Under the pieces are notes generated by a model. That model ran no database searches. It saw nothing but the letters and a program-made list of their open reading frames with translations, and was not told the origin of the DNA. Below, in pieces: positions 44,529-57,900 of a DNA stretch of 64,000 bases. The stretch's first letter is position 1, and the number at the start of each line of letters is the position of its first letter. Origin of the DNA: Neurospora tetraspora (taxonomy: Eukaryota; Ascomycota; Sordariomycetes; Sordariales; Sordariaceae); NCBI RefSeq assembly GCF_033439725.1, contig NW_026944390.1, positions 930,001-994,000 on the forward strand, in the 5' to 3' direction. A program made the position numbers and the translations under genes.

Positions 44529-45965
44529 TCACTCACCATCTAACTCGATCCTGTCATACCCATCCCATGCTTCATCCTGCATCACCAACTTGCCCAATTT
44601 CCCATCCTTTCCTCCGTCAACCATCTCTTCATCCTTCATCTTCCTCCTAAACACTCCATCAAGCCAATTATGAATCCTCCACATCGTAATCTTGGCGCTA
44701 TAATGCATCATCCACGTATGCCCCGTCTCCCTAGCTACATACACCTCCACCTTCTTCGCATCCGGCCACACCCTCTTCCCCATCTCTACCAACTTCTTTT
44801 TACAGCTCCCCCTTTCATTACGATCATCATCACGACCACTTTGACTGGCACAAAAAAGAGCATCCCTCTCCCCAGAAACCACCATCACTGGTCCTCTATA
44901 CCCCCTCGCCACCCCTTCTTCTTCTTCTCTAGTTTCCATCGCGTGGTAATAAACCGCCTCTCCAACAGTAACGGTCCCCTGCCCCCTAAAGTCCTCCCCG
45001 GGAATGCTAGCCGTGTCATAAAACCCCGCATAAAAAGCCTTCTCCCTTTCTTTACCGTCGCGAAAAGCCAAATACGTCAGTGGCAAGTGCCCAAATCTCT
45101 CCGAGCCATCCACCATCCGCGCAGGCACCAAATTCCTCACCACACTTTTATTGAACCCGCTTCTCTCAATAGGCGACGTCTGAAACACCCCATCCAAATC
45201 CCTCGGGTATCTCCTCACCAAAGAAACAACCAGCCCTGCCGAACCGTACCCATGCCCCACGTACACGATCCTGGGGAAACGATAAGGTAGCGGGTTCCTC
45301 CACCCCTTTCTGGGAGCGTTGATTGGACCGTGGCGAAGGAGGCGGACGAGGGAGTGCAGCACTGATGATTGAAGGGGGGGTTGGATTTCCGTCACACCGT
45401 CGTATTGTTTTGATGAAGACGAAAAGGAGGAACCGCCGTGGCCTAGCAGGTCGATAGCTAGGACGTGATACCCCCTCGCCCTTGCCATCCCCATCCAGTC
45501 GTAATCATTGTGACCCAGCCCAAGACCGGACCAGATCGTTTGGTTGTAGGTTGCCCCATGCACCAAAACCTGAAGAGTGCGAGGAGGTAGACCGGGTGGG
45601 TGGAAGAGTGGACGGCAATAGGTGGCGTGGAGGGGAAAGACGCGGTTACCGCGGCCGATGAGATGGGTGCCGTTCGTTAAGGGGCCGGTGGAGTTGGAGT
45701 AAGAAGAGTGGAGGAAGGAGAGGATGGAGGAGGCGGAGAGGGGGTCGGGTGGGTGGAGGAAGACGGTGTTGAGGGCGGTGGCGCGGACGAGGAAGGTTAG
45801 GGGGGTGCAGCCTGAGGCTGATGTATGTGGTGAGAGACGTTGTGGAGGAGGGCCAGCAGCAATGGGGTGGAGATGGAGAGGAGAAGAGATGGTGGGTGTG
45901 GTGAAGAAGGTGAGGTGAAGGAGGAAGAGGGGGATGAGGAAAATGGAAGAAGGGTTTGATAGCAT
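44529..45965 (-). CDS. Secreted alpha/beta-hydrolase-fold protein lacking the nucleophile Ser
   Basis: A signal peptide (IFLIPLFLLHLTFFTTPTIS) starts a 478-residue protein. The fold is shown by VLVHGATYNQTIW (oxyanion HG), VLAIDLLGHGGS, YVGHGYGSAG, PVMVVSGERDALF (acid) and ARETGHTWMMH (His). At the nucleophile elbow most relatives have GHSYG; here it reads GHGYG (Ser replaced by Gly, codon GGG near 45250). The protein may therefore be catalytically dead or use another residue. The rest of the fold is intact and there are no stops or introns. It is divergent from, or upstream-neighbouring to, nothing that suggests a pathway. Confidence 0.8.
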   Translation of the reverse strand: MLSNPSSIFLIPLFLLHLTFFTTPTISSPLHLHPIAAGPPPQRLSPHTSASGCTPLTFLVRATALNTVFLHPPDPLSASSILSFLHSSYSNSTGPLTNGTHLIGRGNRVFPLHATYCRPLFHPPGLPPRTLQVLVHGATYNQTIWSGLGLGHNDYDWMGMARARGYHVLAIDLLGHGGSSFSSSSKQYDGVTEIQPPLQSSVLHSLVRLLRHGPINAPRKGWRNPLPYRFPRIVYVGHGYGSAGLVVSLVRRYPRDLDGVFQTSPIERSGFNKSVVRNLVPARMVDGSERFGHLPLTYLAFRDGKEREKAFYAGFYDTASIPGEDFRGQGTVTVGEAVYYHAMETREEEEGVARGYRGPVMVVSGERDALFCASQSGRDDDRNERGSCKKKLVEMGKRVWPDAKKVEVYVARETGHTWMMHYSAKITMWRIHNWLDGVFRRKMKDEEMVDGGKDGKLGKLVMQDEAWDGYDRIELDGE

Positions 45966-46633
45966 GATGAGCGAGCGGTCTTATAGTTTTCGGTCCGGTG
46001 TGAGTTGGTCGAAAGGGGCTGTTTAATCTTAGGTTCGTTCGTGGTGTGAAGATGTGTTGCGGCCTGGTGTGATGAAGCTGGGTGATGGCAAGGTTGGGAG
46101 CAGATGATGATCGGAGGCTTACGGCTGGGTCGTGGCTGATGTGCCTTCATGTTAAGCGCACGACGTCGAAGATGGGGTAGAGGTGTTGGGAAGGAGACAT
46201 GGAAGTTGGTGTTGCTGCTATCCAGATGAACAAGACCAATCACATGCAACAATGATGGTCGCTCCTACCCAAATTGTCGATATCCATTTTGGCTATCGCC
46301 CAGACCCGGATGTATGTATCCCCGTCTTCATGCACCCCAGGGCTCTATCCTATTTTGGAGATATCAAGAGATGCCAGCGTCGATGAACCCGTCACTTTCC
46401 CCATCGATACATCGCCGATGACACGCCAGCACACCTTGCGTGATGGCATGGTCCGACGACAGATCGACGAGGAAAATAACGAGTTCAACGTCGCTTGGGT
46501 CCCTCAACTACCCCATTGTCGTCGTTTGAAGTAATGGTCCAAGACATCAAGACGCTGCTATCCAATCCTGCTTCTGGGTGCAGTGCGCTCCGAAAACTAT
46601 CAGATTGCCGACCGTATTAATCCTCCGGAAGTA
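45966..46633. other. Spacer, no gene seen
   Basis: Upstream region of the hydrolase gene and 3' flank of the transporter gene. Only short frames. Confidence 0.5.
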
Positions 46634-48491
46634 TCATTGTTGCTTCTTGCCGTCATGGTTGCCGTCCCGGCCAGTGGACGCATTTTTCAAATCGACACCA
46701 CGATGACCATCATCATCGTGACCAACCGCACCAGCTTCCTCGAGTACTTCCTCCGTCGTCGTCTCACTCTTCTTCGGCGGTAAATCTTCCCTCCGAAAGG
46801 TCCAGCCCCCTGACCAGCCAATCCATCCTTTCTCTCTTGGTCCTCGGACAAGGCATACTATCAGCGCAAACCCGCCGAAGGCAACTATCTTCTGTTAGCA
46901 ATTCCTCTCCATCACTCACTGCTTCAGGGACAGTCAATACTCACTCCCACAAGCACCACTATACACCCACCCTCCCTGAGCATAAAGCCTATTCCCCACC
47001 GCCGTCCCCGTCAACTGCCCAGCAAAGCTGACCACCATATACGCCGTATTAACCCGATTCCTCGCCAACGGCTGAATCCCATAAATCGAAGACCTCATCG
47101 CAATCTGCGTAAACTGTCCTCCCAAATCAATCATAATAGCCTGCACCACCGGGCCCGCCACGTTGAAACTACCCACCGACGTGCCCACCACTACGCCCAC
47201 CGTCTCGACCACCAGCCCCATGATCGCCGACACCAGTGGCACCAACCGATCGATAATCAACCGCGAGTAAATCGGTGCGCACACAATCACCACCACGCCA
47301 ATCAACCCAAACAACCCGATAACCACCGACGAGTACTCGTACGGCGGACTGCTCAGCAGGAAACTCAGCGTCGTCCAGTAACTCGTGAAAATACCGCTGT
47401 GCAAGAACGCCACCAAGGCGGCTTGCAGCAGCAACGGCTCGGTGGCCAACAGCTTCGCGATTTGCCACGGCATTTTGAAGTAGTTGAACTTTGTGTCTGG
47501 GTTTTTGGAGGGGTAATCTGGCATCCAGATGTAGAGCAACCCAAAGACGAGCCATTGCACGCCTAAGCCGAACCAGTAGATGTTGCGCCACGAGGTAAAG
47601 TTGGCTAGCACGCCGGCCAGGGTGCGGGCGAGGAGGACGCCGAGTGAGAGGCCGGAGACGATGACGGCTAGGGAAGAAGCGCGGCGGGCGGGGGGCGCGA
47701 GGTCGCCGACTAGGGGGAGCATGAGTTGGGGGGTGACGGTGGTGGCGCCGCAGAGGAAGGAGATGGTGGCGAAGGAGGGGAAGGAGGTGGTTAGGCAGAG
47801 GGGAATCCACTGTTTCCGACAGACAGATGGTGTTAGTGAAGGTGAGATAGGAGATGATGGGTTGGTGGAAGGAAATGGAAAAGACGTACCAAAGTTGCTG
47901 TAAAAGCGATCAACCCAAGTATGAAAGGTCGCCGGGGGAAGATGTCACCCAGCGGACAGATGAACAACAAACCGCTGCAATAGCCAGCTTGCATCAGCGT
48001 GGCTACCGATGAGGCCTTTTCGAAGGTGACATCGAACGTCTCTGCGATCTTGTTTAGGACGGCTTGGTTGTAGTACAGGTTGGATACGGTGAAGCATGAT
48101 GCCTGGTGGAAGGTGTTAGGTTTGGCGTTGGACACTCGATATTGATATGAAGAACACAACTCACAAACCCGAACAAGATGTTTATCCACATGGTAAACTC
48201 TGGGGGGTTGTCGGGATCATACCTAGCCGCTTTGGGCTTCCAGTGCCAGAGTGTTTGAAACCGGTTCTTCCATGGTGTTGCCGCACTTCCATCAGCGTCG
48301 TCGACTTGCGCAATTTGAGGTAGTGATATCCCTGACGACTGGGCATTTGCGACTGTACCTAACACCGGAGGCTTCAAGCGGTGATCATTATCGTTGGTGT
48401 TAGTCGAACTCTGATGAATCGGGATATGTGGTGAGGTAGCTTCAGGGCCCCCTCGTATGGTTGGCTGCTCGCCATTTTGATGCCGAGACAT
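46634..48491 (-). CDS. MFS transporter
   Basis: A 12-helix-type major facilitator. The start at 48491 (MSRHQNGEQPTIRGG) gives a long hydrophilic N-terminus. Three introns keep frame: 48103-48164, 47810-47889 and 46885-46944, all GT(G/A)(A/C)GT-like donors with CAG/TAG acceptors. Exon 2 has NLYYNQAVL and AGYCSGLLFICPLGD with the RRPF loop (motif A-like). Exon 3 carries most helices (LSLGVLLARTLAGVL, WIWMPDYP-like loop, FNVAGPVVQAIMIDLGG). The last exon codes ALIVCLVRGPREKGW and a hydrophilic Asp/His/Lys tail, stopping at 46634. It is about 3.4 kb from the 3' end of the NRPS gene with a phosphatase gene between, so a role in exporting the peptide is possible but unproven. Confidence 0.85.
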
Positions 48492-48943
48492 TGTCTGATA
48501 CCGCCGAATTACTCGCAAACTTGTGTAGAACGACGAGTTGGACGAGAGTGGAAGGGAAAGGAGGACCGCACTGCCAAACCCCATACACCCAAGTCCTTTC
48601 GTTAACGTGCCAACTCGGTGAGGGGAGCAATGTTGTCACTGCAGAACTGGTGAAGCACAGCATCGCGTCTTCCGAGAGAAGACTGACGTCGTCGGCGTTT
48701 GTTTGTTTCCGGGTCGGGGAGATCCGTGGGGGAATGGGGGTTGTCAGGGGCACTGCAGCTTGCAGGGGGTGCTGTGCGGGGGAGGGGGAGCGGCCGAATG
48801 CGGCAGTTGCTCTTGTTTAGGCGGTGATATTCCGGGAACATGAACGAATGTTGCGTCTTTTGCATTCCGAACCACCCTTCTCGGACGGAAGACGGAATAA
48901 TCATCACAAAGCCATCTTCATTAAGTAAATTCCTAACAGACGC
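48492..48943. other. Spacer between transporter and phosphatase genes
   Basis: Promoter and 5' UTR region of the MFS gene plus 3' UTR of the phosphatase gene. No gene seen. Confidence 0.5.
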
Positions 48944-50517
48944 TCACTGCACAACAAACCTCTGATCATGCTTCTTAAACAACACGGACCGATCCAAAAT
49001 CTCGCCCGTCTCGCTCTTGATAAAGTCCACCTGCATCCGCTGCTCATCCAGAAAATTAACCGTCGCATAGCTAAACGCGTCATCATACGCGAACCGATTC
49101 GTCGACACATTCTTGCCCACCTTACTCAACCCCTCCACGTTCCCCGCGCCACCGGCCACGATATACATGGGCGCCTTGGGATTCTCCATCCCCGCCGGGT
49201 CCGCGGTGTCATTCACCACCGGCGCAAACCTCTGGCTGTTATGCACATGCCCAAACACGCCCAAATCAACCCCATACTTGTAAAACAGCGGCTCAAACGC
49301 CTTCTTGCACGGCTGGCAATCGCTCCCGCCGCCCGTGGTGTACCACGGCCTGTGGCCCGCTACAACAACCCAGGGGGTAACAGACCTGTCGACCGACGCG
49401 AGGTCAGCCTCCAAAAAGTCCAGCTGCTGACGCAGGTACGAGCCGAAGGGCCCCCCGTTGAGTCCCTCACTCCCGCCGGGCTGGTCGGGCGCGTCCTCGA
49501 AGTCGGTTTCCGTGTCGATCATGACCATGTGCGCCATGCCGTACTCGAACGAGTACCAGAAGGGCGGGTTGGCGAGGAGACGGGCCTTGTTGGCGTTGAC
49601 CTTGGCTGCGGAGTCGGGCGAGGTAGAACTAAAAGCGGTGGGCAGGACGCGGCCAAAGCGGTTGATGAAGTCGGTGAAATTTTTTTGGCCAGAGGGACAC
49701 AGGGCGCTGGTGTGCGGCACCTCTTGGCACGAAGCTTCGTGGTTACCGGGGCTGGTCATGTAGGGTTTCTGCGCCGAGATGGGCGCCAGCTGGTTGAAGA
49801 AGGTCTCGGTGATGGCTTGGTAGCCGTCCTTGCCGTCGAGCCAGTTGTGCGCTTTGAGGATCCAGTCGTCGGCGTAGCCGATGTCGCCCGGGTGCACGAT
49901 GAAGTCGTACTTGTCGATGTTGTCGCGCAGCCGGCCGATGGTGGTGTGGTTGAGCGACGGGTCGATGGAGGGGATCAGGTCCCGCTTGGTCTCGTCTTGC
50001 TCGATCGTGTAGCCGTCTTTGCCGTAGATGCCGAGGTCGATGACGATGCTGATGTTGAAGGGCGTCTTGTCGCCCGGTAGGCGCGGGCTGGTGAATGTCT
50101 CGAGCGTGGAGTTGGTCGAGACGATCTTGTAGTAGTATGTGGTGGCGGATGCAAGGCCGTCGATGGTGACCACGTTGGCCCATGTGCGCGATGTCGGGTA
50201 GGTGATGGACGAGGTTGAGCAGGATTGGGAGCCGAGGGAGGATGGCGATGTGCCGTATTGCACGCACGGCTGGCTGAGTTGCTGGTAGGTGTTCCAGGCG
50301 ATGCGGACGGCTGTTGGACCTTGGTGTCAACTACATGCGGTCTTGCTCTATGATGGGGAAAAGGGGGAAGCTCACACGTCGGGCTGTTGATGGCGATGCG
50401 GTGCTGGACGGGCGTGGTCAGATCGACAGGAATTGGAGGGTATGTCGCTCCCGCTGCCACACCCAGAGCTAACAAGGGAAGTCCCTTGACCAAGGTAAGG
50501 ACTAGGGTGTCCATCAT
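48944..50517 (-). CDS. Secreted purple acid phosphatase
   Basis: A metallophosphatase hydrolysing phosphate monoesters at low pH, likely secreted. A signal peptide follows Met 50517 (LVLTLVKGLPLLALGVAAGA). An intron (50311-50375, GTGAGC to CAACAG) splits the N-terminal fibronectin-like domain (RIAWNTYQQL, YYYKIVS). The catalytic domain has the five metal-binding blocks: IDLGIYG, HPGDIGYADD, MTSPGNHEAS, VVAGHRPWY and FGHVHNSQRF. The protein is complete (about 500 residues), stopping at 48944. An ATG at 50565 would add 16 residues before the signal peptide and is less likely. It sits between the transporter and the NRPS gene and is probably unrelated to peptide synthesis. Confidence 0.92.
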
Positions 50518-51937
50518 AATGACCGTGGTGCCGACGCCGTGCCCGTTGGCAATGAAATTAACCACGTCCAGGAAGAAACACAGAGAGTCGGACTAGGACG
50601 ATCAAGGCTATGGGGCTCCTCGGTTTATCAATGCCTATGCATCTGTTCCGTCCCCTCACTTCTGCTGGTTATGATGCGCGTCTCGTACCTGACAATAATA
50701 GCATGAACTATCACCCATCCGGTTTCGAGTGTTCAAGCTGCTCGAAACCGCTTCAGGGGTCAAGGTCAAGGTCAGGGGAGCCAATGTCAGCGTCGCAGTC
50801 GTAGCAACCATCAACTCTCGAACCGGTTATCCAAATGCGATTCGGTACCACATCCCGTTGTTTTCTTTACGCATCCGTCAAGTCCATCTTCAACTGGTGG
50901 TTGGCGAGCCGACGAGCCTATGGAATTCTACAACCAGAGACCTCCGCACGTGGTTGGCATTCAAGGCACCGTGGGTAAATCCGTGTAAGATGATTGGTCA
51001 GAATGTCTGGCGCTAAACGGTTTTTGGAGGGGACTGATCTGATCAGCGATCTTGGAGTGGTAACCATCACCGTCCGCTACCACCTGAGCCTCCAACAAAA
51101 ACTTGGAAGGGAAGTGAGCGACAGGGAAGTGAGGGGCTCCGGGAGGGACATTTTTGCTTTTTTCGACGAGAACGACGAGAACTGCTCCAGCGGTTTACGA
51201 CGTTTGAGTTTCATTCGGATGCACTCGTCAACTTTGTCAACTTGGAAAGATTCCGTGTAAATCTGGAATTTTGGAGGGAACCGCATTCATGATCACCTTA
51301 AAAGGTTCCACGGTTCCACGTTCCACGTTCCATTCGGAAGCGTTTGTGGAGTTAATAGCATGGTGATATACTGACAGGGTTTATGATCTCGTTTAGATGG
51401 TTGAACGTCTGGGAATTGCTTGTTTGTCAACGTGCTTGCATGGGGGAAAGAACTCATGGCTATAAAGGGCCTTTGGACCTTCCTTTTCTGTGTTTTTTTT
51501 GCTTAAATGTGGCCGATTTTCGTGATGAAACCTTTGTGGGACGTTGGGGTCCGGCTTGGAGCTATGTATGGGTTTGTGCACACCGGTTCGACAAAAGGAG
51601 GAGAGCCGGTTCACGATGTAACTGACCTTACCCACGTGCTGGAGATCCATCTCGATTACTGGTTGGTGTGTGTCACTACTATTCTTCTGAAACATGCGAT
51701 GTATGTATACTGCAGGACTTTCTCTACCTTCTTGGCAATACCTTAAACCACGCCTCTTGACAGCCTCGGCGCCTCCATTCCACCATAACAAAAACATAGA
51801 GGTACAAACAACGCAGGAAGGCTCACGAACACCAAGGAAACTTCAGAACCTAACAAAAAGAGATTATATAACCACAAGAAATCTACCTAGCCCGGTACGC
51901 TTCCTCCAACCCAACCAATTTCACCCCTCACCTCTCC
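50518..51937. other. Spacer between phosphatase and NRPS genes
   Basis: The 1.4-kb region includes the phosphatase promoter and the 3' flank of the NRPS gene. A short direct repeat GGTTCCACG/GTTCCACGTT lies at 51305-51330. Frames of up to ~134 codons lack support. Confidence 0.5.
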
Positions 51938-54900
51938 TCACCTCACGTTATCACCCAAATCACCACCCAAAACCAATCCCAAAACCTCCAAAAACCTCAT
52001 CACCCCTTCCTCCCCAATCCCCACCCCCTTCGCCCACTCCTTACTCCCCTCAAACTCCAAAACCAACACCCCCCTCTTTCTGTCTGGCGTAGCATAAACC
52101 TCCGGTCTCTCTCTAGCCGGCATTTCCCTCTCATAGAACCCTATCCCTCCTTTCTCGAATAACCCATTGCCTCCTCCTCCTTCCTCCTCGTTGCTATTAC
52201 CGGTTGTGCCGGTCTCATCCTCCTGCTGATAAGCAGTCCTCCACCCCCAATCCTTTCCATCATGAACCCAATCCGTACCCCCCAGCCCCTCAATAACCTC
52301 TCGCATACCCACCGCTTCGTACTTCGAGTCCTCAATAAACTGCTCCTGCAGTCGCTTGGCGACGCTGCTCAAGGTATCGTCCCCAGAAACAAAAACGCAG
52401 ACAGGGAGTTCGGTCATCGTAGGCCCTACCACGTTTTGCAGAGTTGCGGGAAGCGCAGATCGGCCGGTTAGGAGACGGCCGAAGAGGAGGTTTCGCTTGC
52501 CGAAATAACGGGTGAATGCGAGGGCGAAGGAGGCGTGGAACTGGGTCGCGGGGGAGATGCCGTCTTCGTTTCCATCAGAAAATGAAGGGAGAGGAATGGT
52601 GTGGCGAAGGGAGAGGCGGTCGGAGACGGCGGACCAGGTGATGGGTTGGGGCGAGCGGCTCCAGGATGGATAGTGTGAGCCTTGGAGGCGGGTGGCCCAG
52701 TATGTTAAACTTTCTTGCTTGCGGGATTCGCGGAAGGCGATGTAATCCGCGAAGGAGGGGGTGGGTGGGATTGGAATTGCTCGCTCCGGCTTGTTGACGT
52801 AGAGAGAGGAGAGGGTTTGGAGGACTTGGGACCAGCTGAAGCCGTCGAAGTAGGCGTGGGAAATCCGGAAGATGAGCTTGTGCGAGCCGGAACCGGAGGA
52901 GTGTTTGATGGCGATGAAGCGGATGAAGGATTGTCCGAGCTTGCGAGGCCGGGTGAGATCTTGGGCGCAGATTGAGTCGACGAGGTCCGGGAGGTCGTTC
53001 ACGTCCTCGACGTCAATGGTGTCGTAGGCCGGAGTGAGTTCTCGCAGGATAACTTGCCAGAACTTCCCGTCGTCGTCATCCGCTGCTGAGACGAAGACGC
53101 TGCGGAGAATGTCGAAGTGATTCACTAGGTCTGTGCATGCCTGTTTGAGCCGTGCAAAGTCCACGTTGGCGGGGAGATCGAAGATCCAATGGGGATATCT
53201 TCCGGGAGGATCTTGTAGGTTTTCCGAGACCGAAAGCGCTTGGAAGTCTGTGGCGGGAATCACGTCCTGGATGTGGTCGATGGTGAGCCCGTCATCCAAG
53301 AACGGAACCACCTTGGTTTCCAGGAAGTCTGCCAAATCATCCGTCTTCACCAACGAAAACGGGCTATGCGTAGGTATATCCTCCTCGTGTCCATTGCTCT
53401 CCGCCACCACCAATGCAAGGTCGCACAGCTTCGGCGCTCTGAAGATCTCAGCCACCGTCAAAGCCAGGCCCTCCTGCCGCGCCATGGAAACCATCCTCAT
53501 GGCAGCGATCGACTCCCCACCAATCCGGAAGAAGCTGCTATCAGCCGAGATACTACCCGGTTCAATCTCCAGGACCGACGACCACAATGCCTGTAACCGC
53601 TTCTCCATTTCCGTAGATGGGGTCCGTCTGGATTCCACACCTTGTGGTTGCATAGCAGCCAGCTCCTCTAGCGTGTACTTGCTTCCCAGCTGCCTCAGAG
53701 CCCGTCGGTCGGTCTTGTTGGTCGTGGTCATCGGCACCTTGTCCACGTAGATGTATGCTCCGGGTACCATGTATTGCGGTACGCGGTCCCAAAGCTTTTC
53801 TTCTAGACCTTCAATGGCGCGGGCGAGTCTAGCTCGATTGTCAGCGTCGTCACCCGAGCTTACGTCATCCTTTTCTGCCTTGACAAGACTGAAGAACACG
53901 GCAAGAATCGGACTAGTGCTATTAGCAGGCGTGATGATCTCCGCGGCAATGGCTTCGACCAAGCTCGGATCCCCAAGTGAGTTGCGAATATGATACTCCA
54001 CCTCGCTCAGCTCGATACGTTGGCCGCGGAGCTTGATTAACCCATCCTTGCGACCAATGAAGTCCAGTGACCCATCAGAGTTGTAGCGCAAAAGATCACC
54101 CGTCTTGTAAAGCGTGCCTTGTCGTCCTACGTGTCCCGGTGGCGCGCCCTGCTGAAGCCACGACGGACTCCGGATATACGCCGCCGCAGTCTTGGCTTCA
54201 TCACCAAAGTACCCCTTGCTAACCGCCGGACCTTCAATCAGAAGCTCGCCAATCGTCCCGACGGCAGCGAGTCTATCCGGACGACCCGGTTCAACGAGCC
54301 AGGTGTTCGCGCCGTACGGGATACCCACATGGTTATTGCGCGTCTCGGGCGTAAAGCGCGTGAAGGACAGCGCCTGGGCGCACTCAGCAGGGCCGTAGAT
54401 GCCAATAACGGTATCCGCCTGCGTCCAGCGCGCAACGTCCTTCCCCATGATGGCTTCGCCGCCCATTGCCAGCGTCCGGAGTCCTGGCATGGTAGACGGG
54501 TCCAGCGAGCGGGCCACGGAGGGCGTGAAGTAGGTGTAGTCGCAGTTCATGCGGTTGAAAGCGCCGACGATGTCGTTCTTGCGTTCTGTCTCGGAGGGGA
54601 TGCAGAGGCAGGCGCCGCAGATCAGGCTCTGGAGGTGGTTTGACCAGGAGACGTCGAAGCTGTAGGAGACGAAGTCGAAGACGCGGGTTCCCGAGCGGAT
54701 GTTTAGGATGGAGGCTTGGTGAGTGGCTGCTGAGGAGAAGTTCTGGTGGGTGGTTACGATACCCTTTGGCGTGCCTGTTGAGCCGCTGGTGAAGACGACA
54801 TATAGCATATCGGACGGGCTGACCTTGACCGGGATCGGATCAACAGGCCATTCGTGGCTATGAGCTTTATCGACGACAACCACCTCAGCATCCGACAGCC

Positions 54901-57900
54901 TGCCTGCCAACTCTCGCGTGGTAGCACATGCCAGCAATATCTTGGGGCCAATCTGCGTGACAATGGACTTCAACCGGCCCTCAGGCTGCGTCGAGTCCAT
55001 CGCGACAGCTGCTGCACCAGCCCTCATGATAGCCAGGGCCGCAACGGGATACCACACTGACTTTTCAAAACAAAGGGGGATGATGGTTCCCGGTCCCGCC
55101 CCGAGAGAAACCAGATGCGCTGCCAAACGACTGGATAACCCGTCCAGCTCGGCATAAGAGAGATTACCATCCCAGGCGCAGATGGCAGGGGCGTCAGCAA
55201 TGCGCTTCATGGTCTTGTCGATGAGGTCGTGGACGCATGCTTCAATGGCTTCGGGCACATTGGCGTTCCATTTCCACAGTTCTTGCACATCTTGCTTGCT
55301 CACTGTTGTGATATCCTCGATCTTCTGATCAGCAGGTGAAGTGGATAGCTCGCGGAGGACATGCTCAAACTGAGCAGCTATCCGCTCCATCTGCGCCTGA
55401 TCAACAACCTTCGAGTCGAAGCTGATCTCCAGCTTTATATCATCCGAGTTGGTCAGCTGGCACATGACCATGACAGCATTGGGGTTGAAGTCATCCAATG
55501 ACCCATCGCGGCTGGAGATGTACTCCGGCCCGGAAGTAAAGAGGCCATCCTGCTTCGACTCGTCCACATTCTGCAACGCCGGTTGTACCACTGCATCACC
55601 ATCTCATTAGCACACCTCAATCTGAAAAACAAACCCTCCTCACTAAACCCAAAAAAAAAAAGACTTACCAAGCAAACTATTAAACCTCGTCCCCCTCTCC
55701 GCCTCCTCACTAACCCTCCTAATCTCCAACAACTCCGTCCCCTCAAACTCCACCATCGCCAACGCCTGATCCCTAATCCCCTCCAACAGCTCCCTCACCG
55801 TCTGCCTCTTCCCATCAAACTTAACCCTCACGGGAACCGCGCTGATCAACGGCGCAACCATCCTCCCCATCCCCTCCAACGGCGCCTGTCTTCCCGTGAC
55901 CATCGCGCCAAACACCACATCTTCCGCACCCGTGTACCTAGCCGTCAGGATAGCCCAAGCGGCGCGTATCAAGCTGCTGGCTGTTGCGTCTCCTCGCTTG
56001 GTCAGGCGGAGGTTGGTCAGATGGCGCTTGACGGTGCTGTCCGCTTTGGGGCGGTAGTCTTGTTGCTCAGCAGGCAGTTCGGGGAAGGGGATCGCTTCCG
56101 AGTTGGCGAATTGGGTGCGCCAGAAGGAGTGGGACGCGTCTTGGTCGATGCTGGAGATGTGCTGGATGAAGGACTGGAAGGGGGCGATGGGGCTGGGGTC
56201 GGTGATGCCGGCGTAGGCTTTGGTGACTTCAGAGAGGAGAAGGTGCAGGGAGTAGCCGTCGTAGATGGCGTGGTGTTGGGTTATGCAGCAGGAGTGCTCG
56301 TCGTTGTTGGTGTTGCTGTTGGTGATAATGGCTAGCCTGGTGAGTTCTGTGGCTAGGCCCATGGGTTTGGCGAGGTCGCGCTGGAGGTGGGTGTCTAGGT
56401 CGCTGGATTCTTCCCAGGAAAGGGACTCGTCGACTTGGACTTGGACGAGACCTTCTGTGGGAACGTCTAGGATTCTTTGACGGAGGATGGGTGCGACTGT
56501 GCGGCTGACATGTTCCCAGGCGGCCTTGAAACGGTCGAGTTCGATGTCGGGTCTGAGACGGAGGATGTATCTGGCGACATAGGAACCTCCATCCCGGGAT
56601 TTGGCCGTCCTGTCTCGTGTATTAGTACAATCTCATCGCGGGCTTATAATGTGGTACTTACATGGAAAGCAAAGACTTCTGAACACTGGTTGTAGGGAAG
56701 ACATCCTCAATCTGCCCCCGCTCAATACCACACTGACTTGCGACGTAGTCCAGCGTCGAGTCCTTGCCAGCAGGGTTCTTGAGGAGCACAAAGGGCTCAA
56801 TAGTACGAGGCTTGGATGTCTCAACAGCTTCCTTCTGTTGCCTCTCCATCGCCTTCGCCATATCAGACAACTTCGGACTCTGAAGAATACTTTGAACCGC
56901 CAGGCTATACCCGTGATTGCGCGCCAACGCAGTCAACCGCATCGCCGAAATCGAGTCACCGCCAAGACGCAAGAAACTGCTGCCGGTACGGATCTTGTCT
57001 TCTTCAACACCCAGAATGACACTCCACAATTGCCGAAGGACAATCTCCTCTTCTGTTCCCGGTAGCTCGCCATCTGCCTCATTCCCCTCGCTGTCAGCCT
57101 GCTCGAGAGTCATACTAGCGCCCATCTCACGCAACCGTTTCCGATCCGTCTTTCCACTCGTCGTCAACGGCATCGCCTCAACTGGCATAAACGCCGCCGG
57201 GACCATGTACGGCGGTAACTGTTCGCGCAAGGCATCCTGTAGACCATCTATCCAGTTCGCAAACCGGACCTCGCTCGAGCCAGTCTCGACAAAGGCCACC
57301 AGAACCTGGCTGTTCGTAGCCGACGACACCACAACCTCCGCCACCACCACCGGCGGCGCCTCCCTCCCCAGCTTGCCAGCCAGAACCTGCTGAACAGCCT
57401 GCTCAACCTTGGCCAACTCAATCCTCTGTCCCCTCAACTTAACCTGCGTATCCTTCCTGCCGACAAAAACCAGCGTGCCATCAGCCGGGTTATACCTAAC
57501 CAAATCCCCCGTCTTATACAACCTCGACTTGCTCCTTCCCTTAACCCTCCCATCCGGACTCCCCTTCCTCAACCACCCCGGACTCTCAACAAAGCTCTTG
57601 GCCGTTTTGTCAGGATCATTCAGATACCCGTCCCCTACTAGCGGGCCCTCGAGGTAGAGCTCTCCCACCTGCCCTACTTCCACCAGCCGCTCGCTAGACT
57701 CGGGGTCGACAATCCATGTACAAGCTGCCACTCCCTTGCCCATCGACAACTCCAACTTACCCCCCTCCGGGCCTGATGACTGAGGAGATATCAACCCATA
57801 CATAACCATCTGCGTAGTCTCAGTAGGTCCATACACATTAAACACCTTCCTCTTTTCATTAACCATCCACCTCCCCCAATCATCCCTCCCCACCCTCTCC

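Noticed and set aside
48968-50080. 370-codon plus-strand frame opposite the phosphatase gene
   Set aside because: The GC-rich antisense frame lacks any domain, and the phosphatase motifs on the minus strand are clear.
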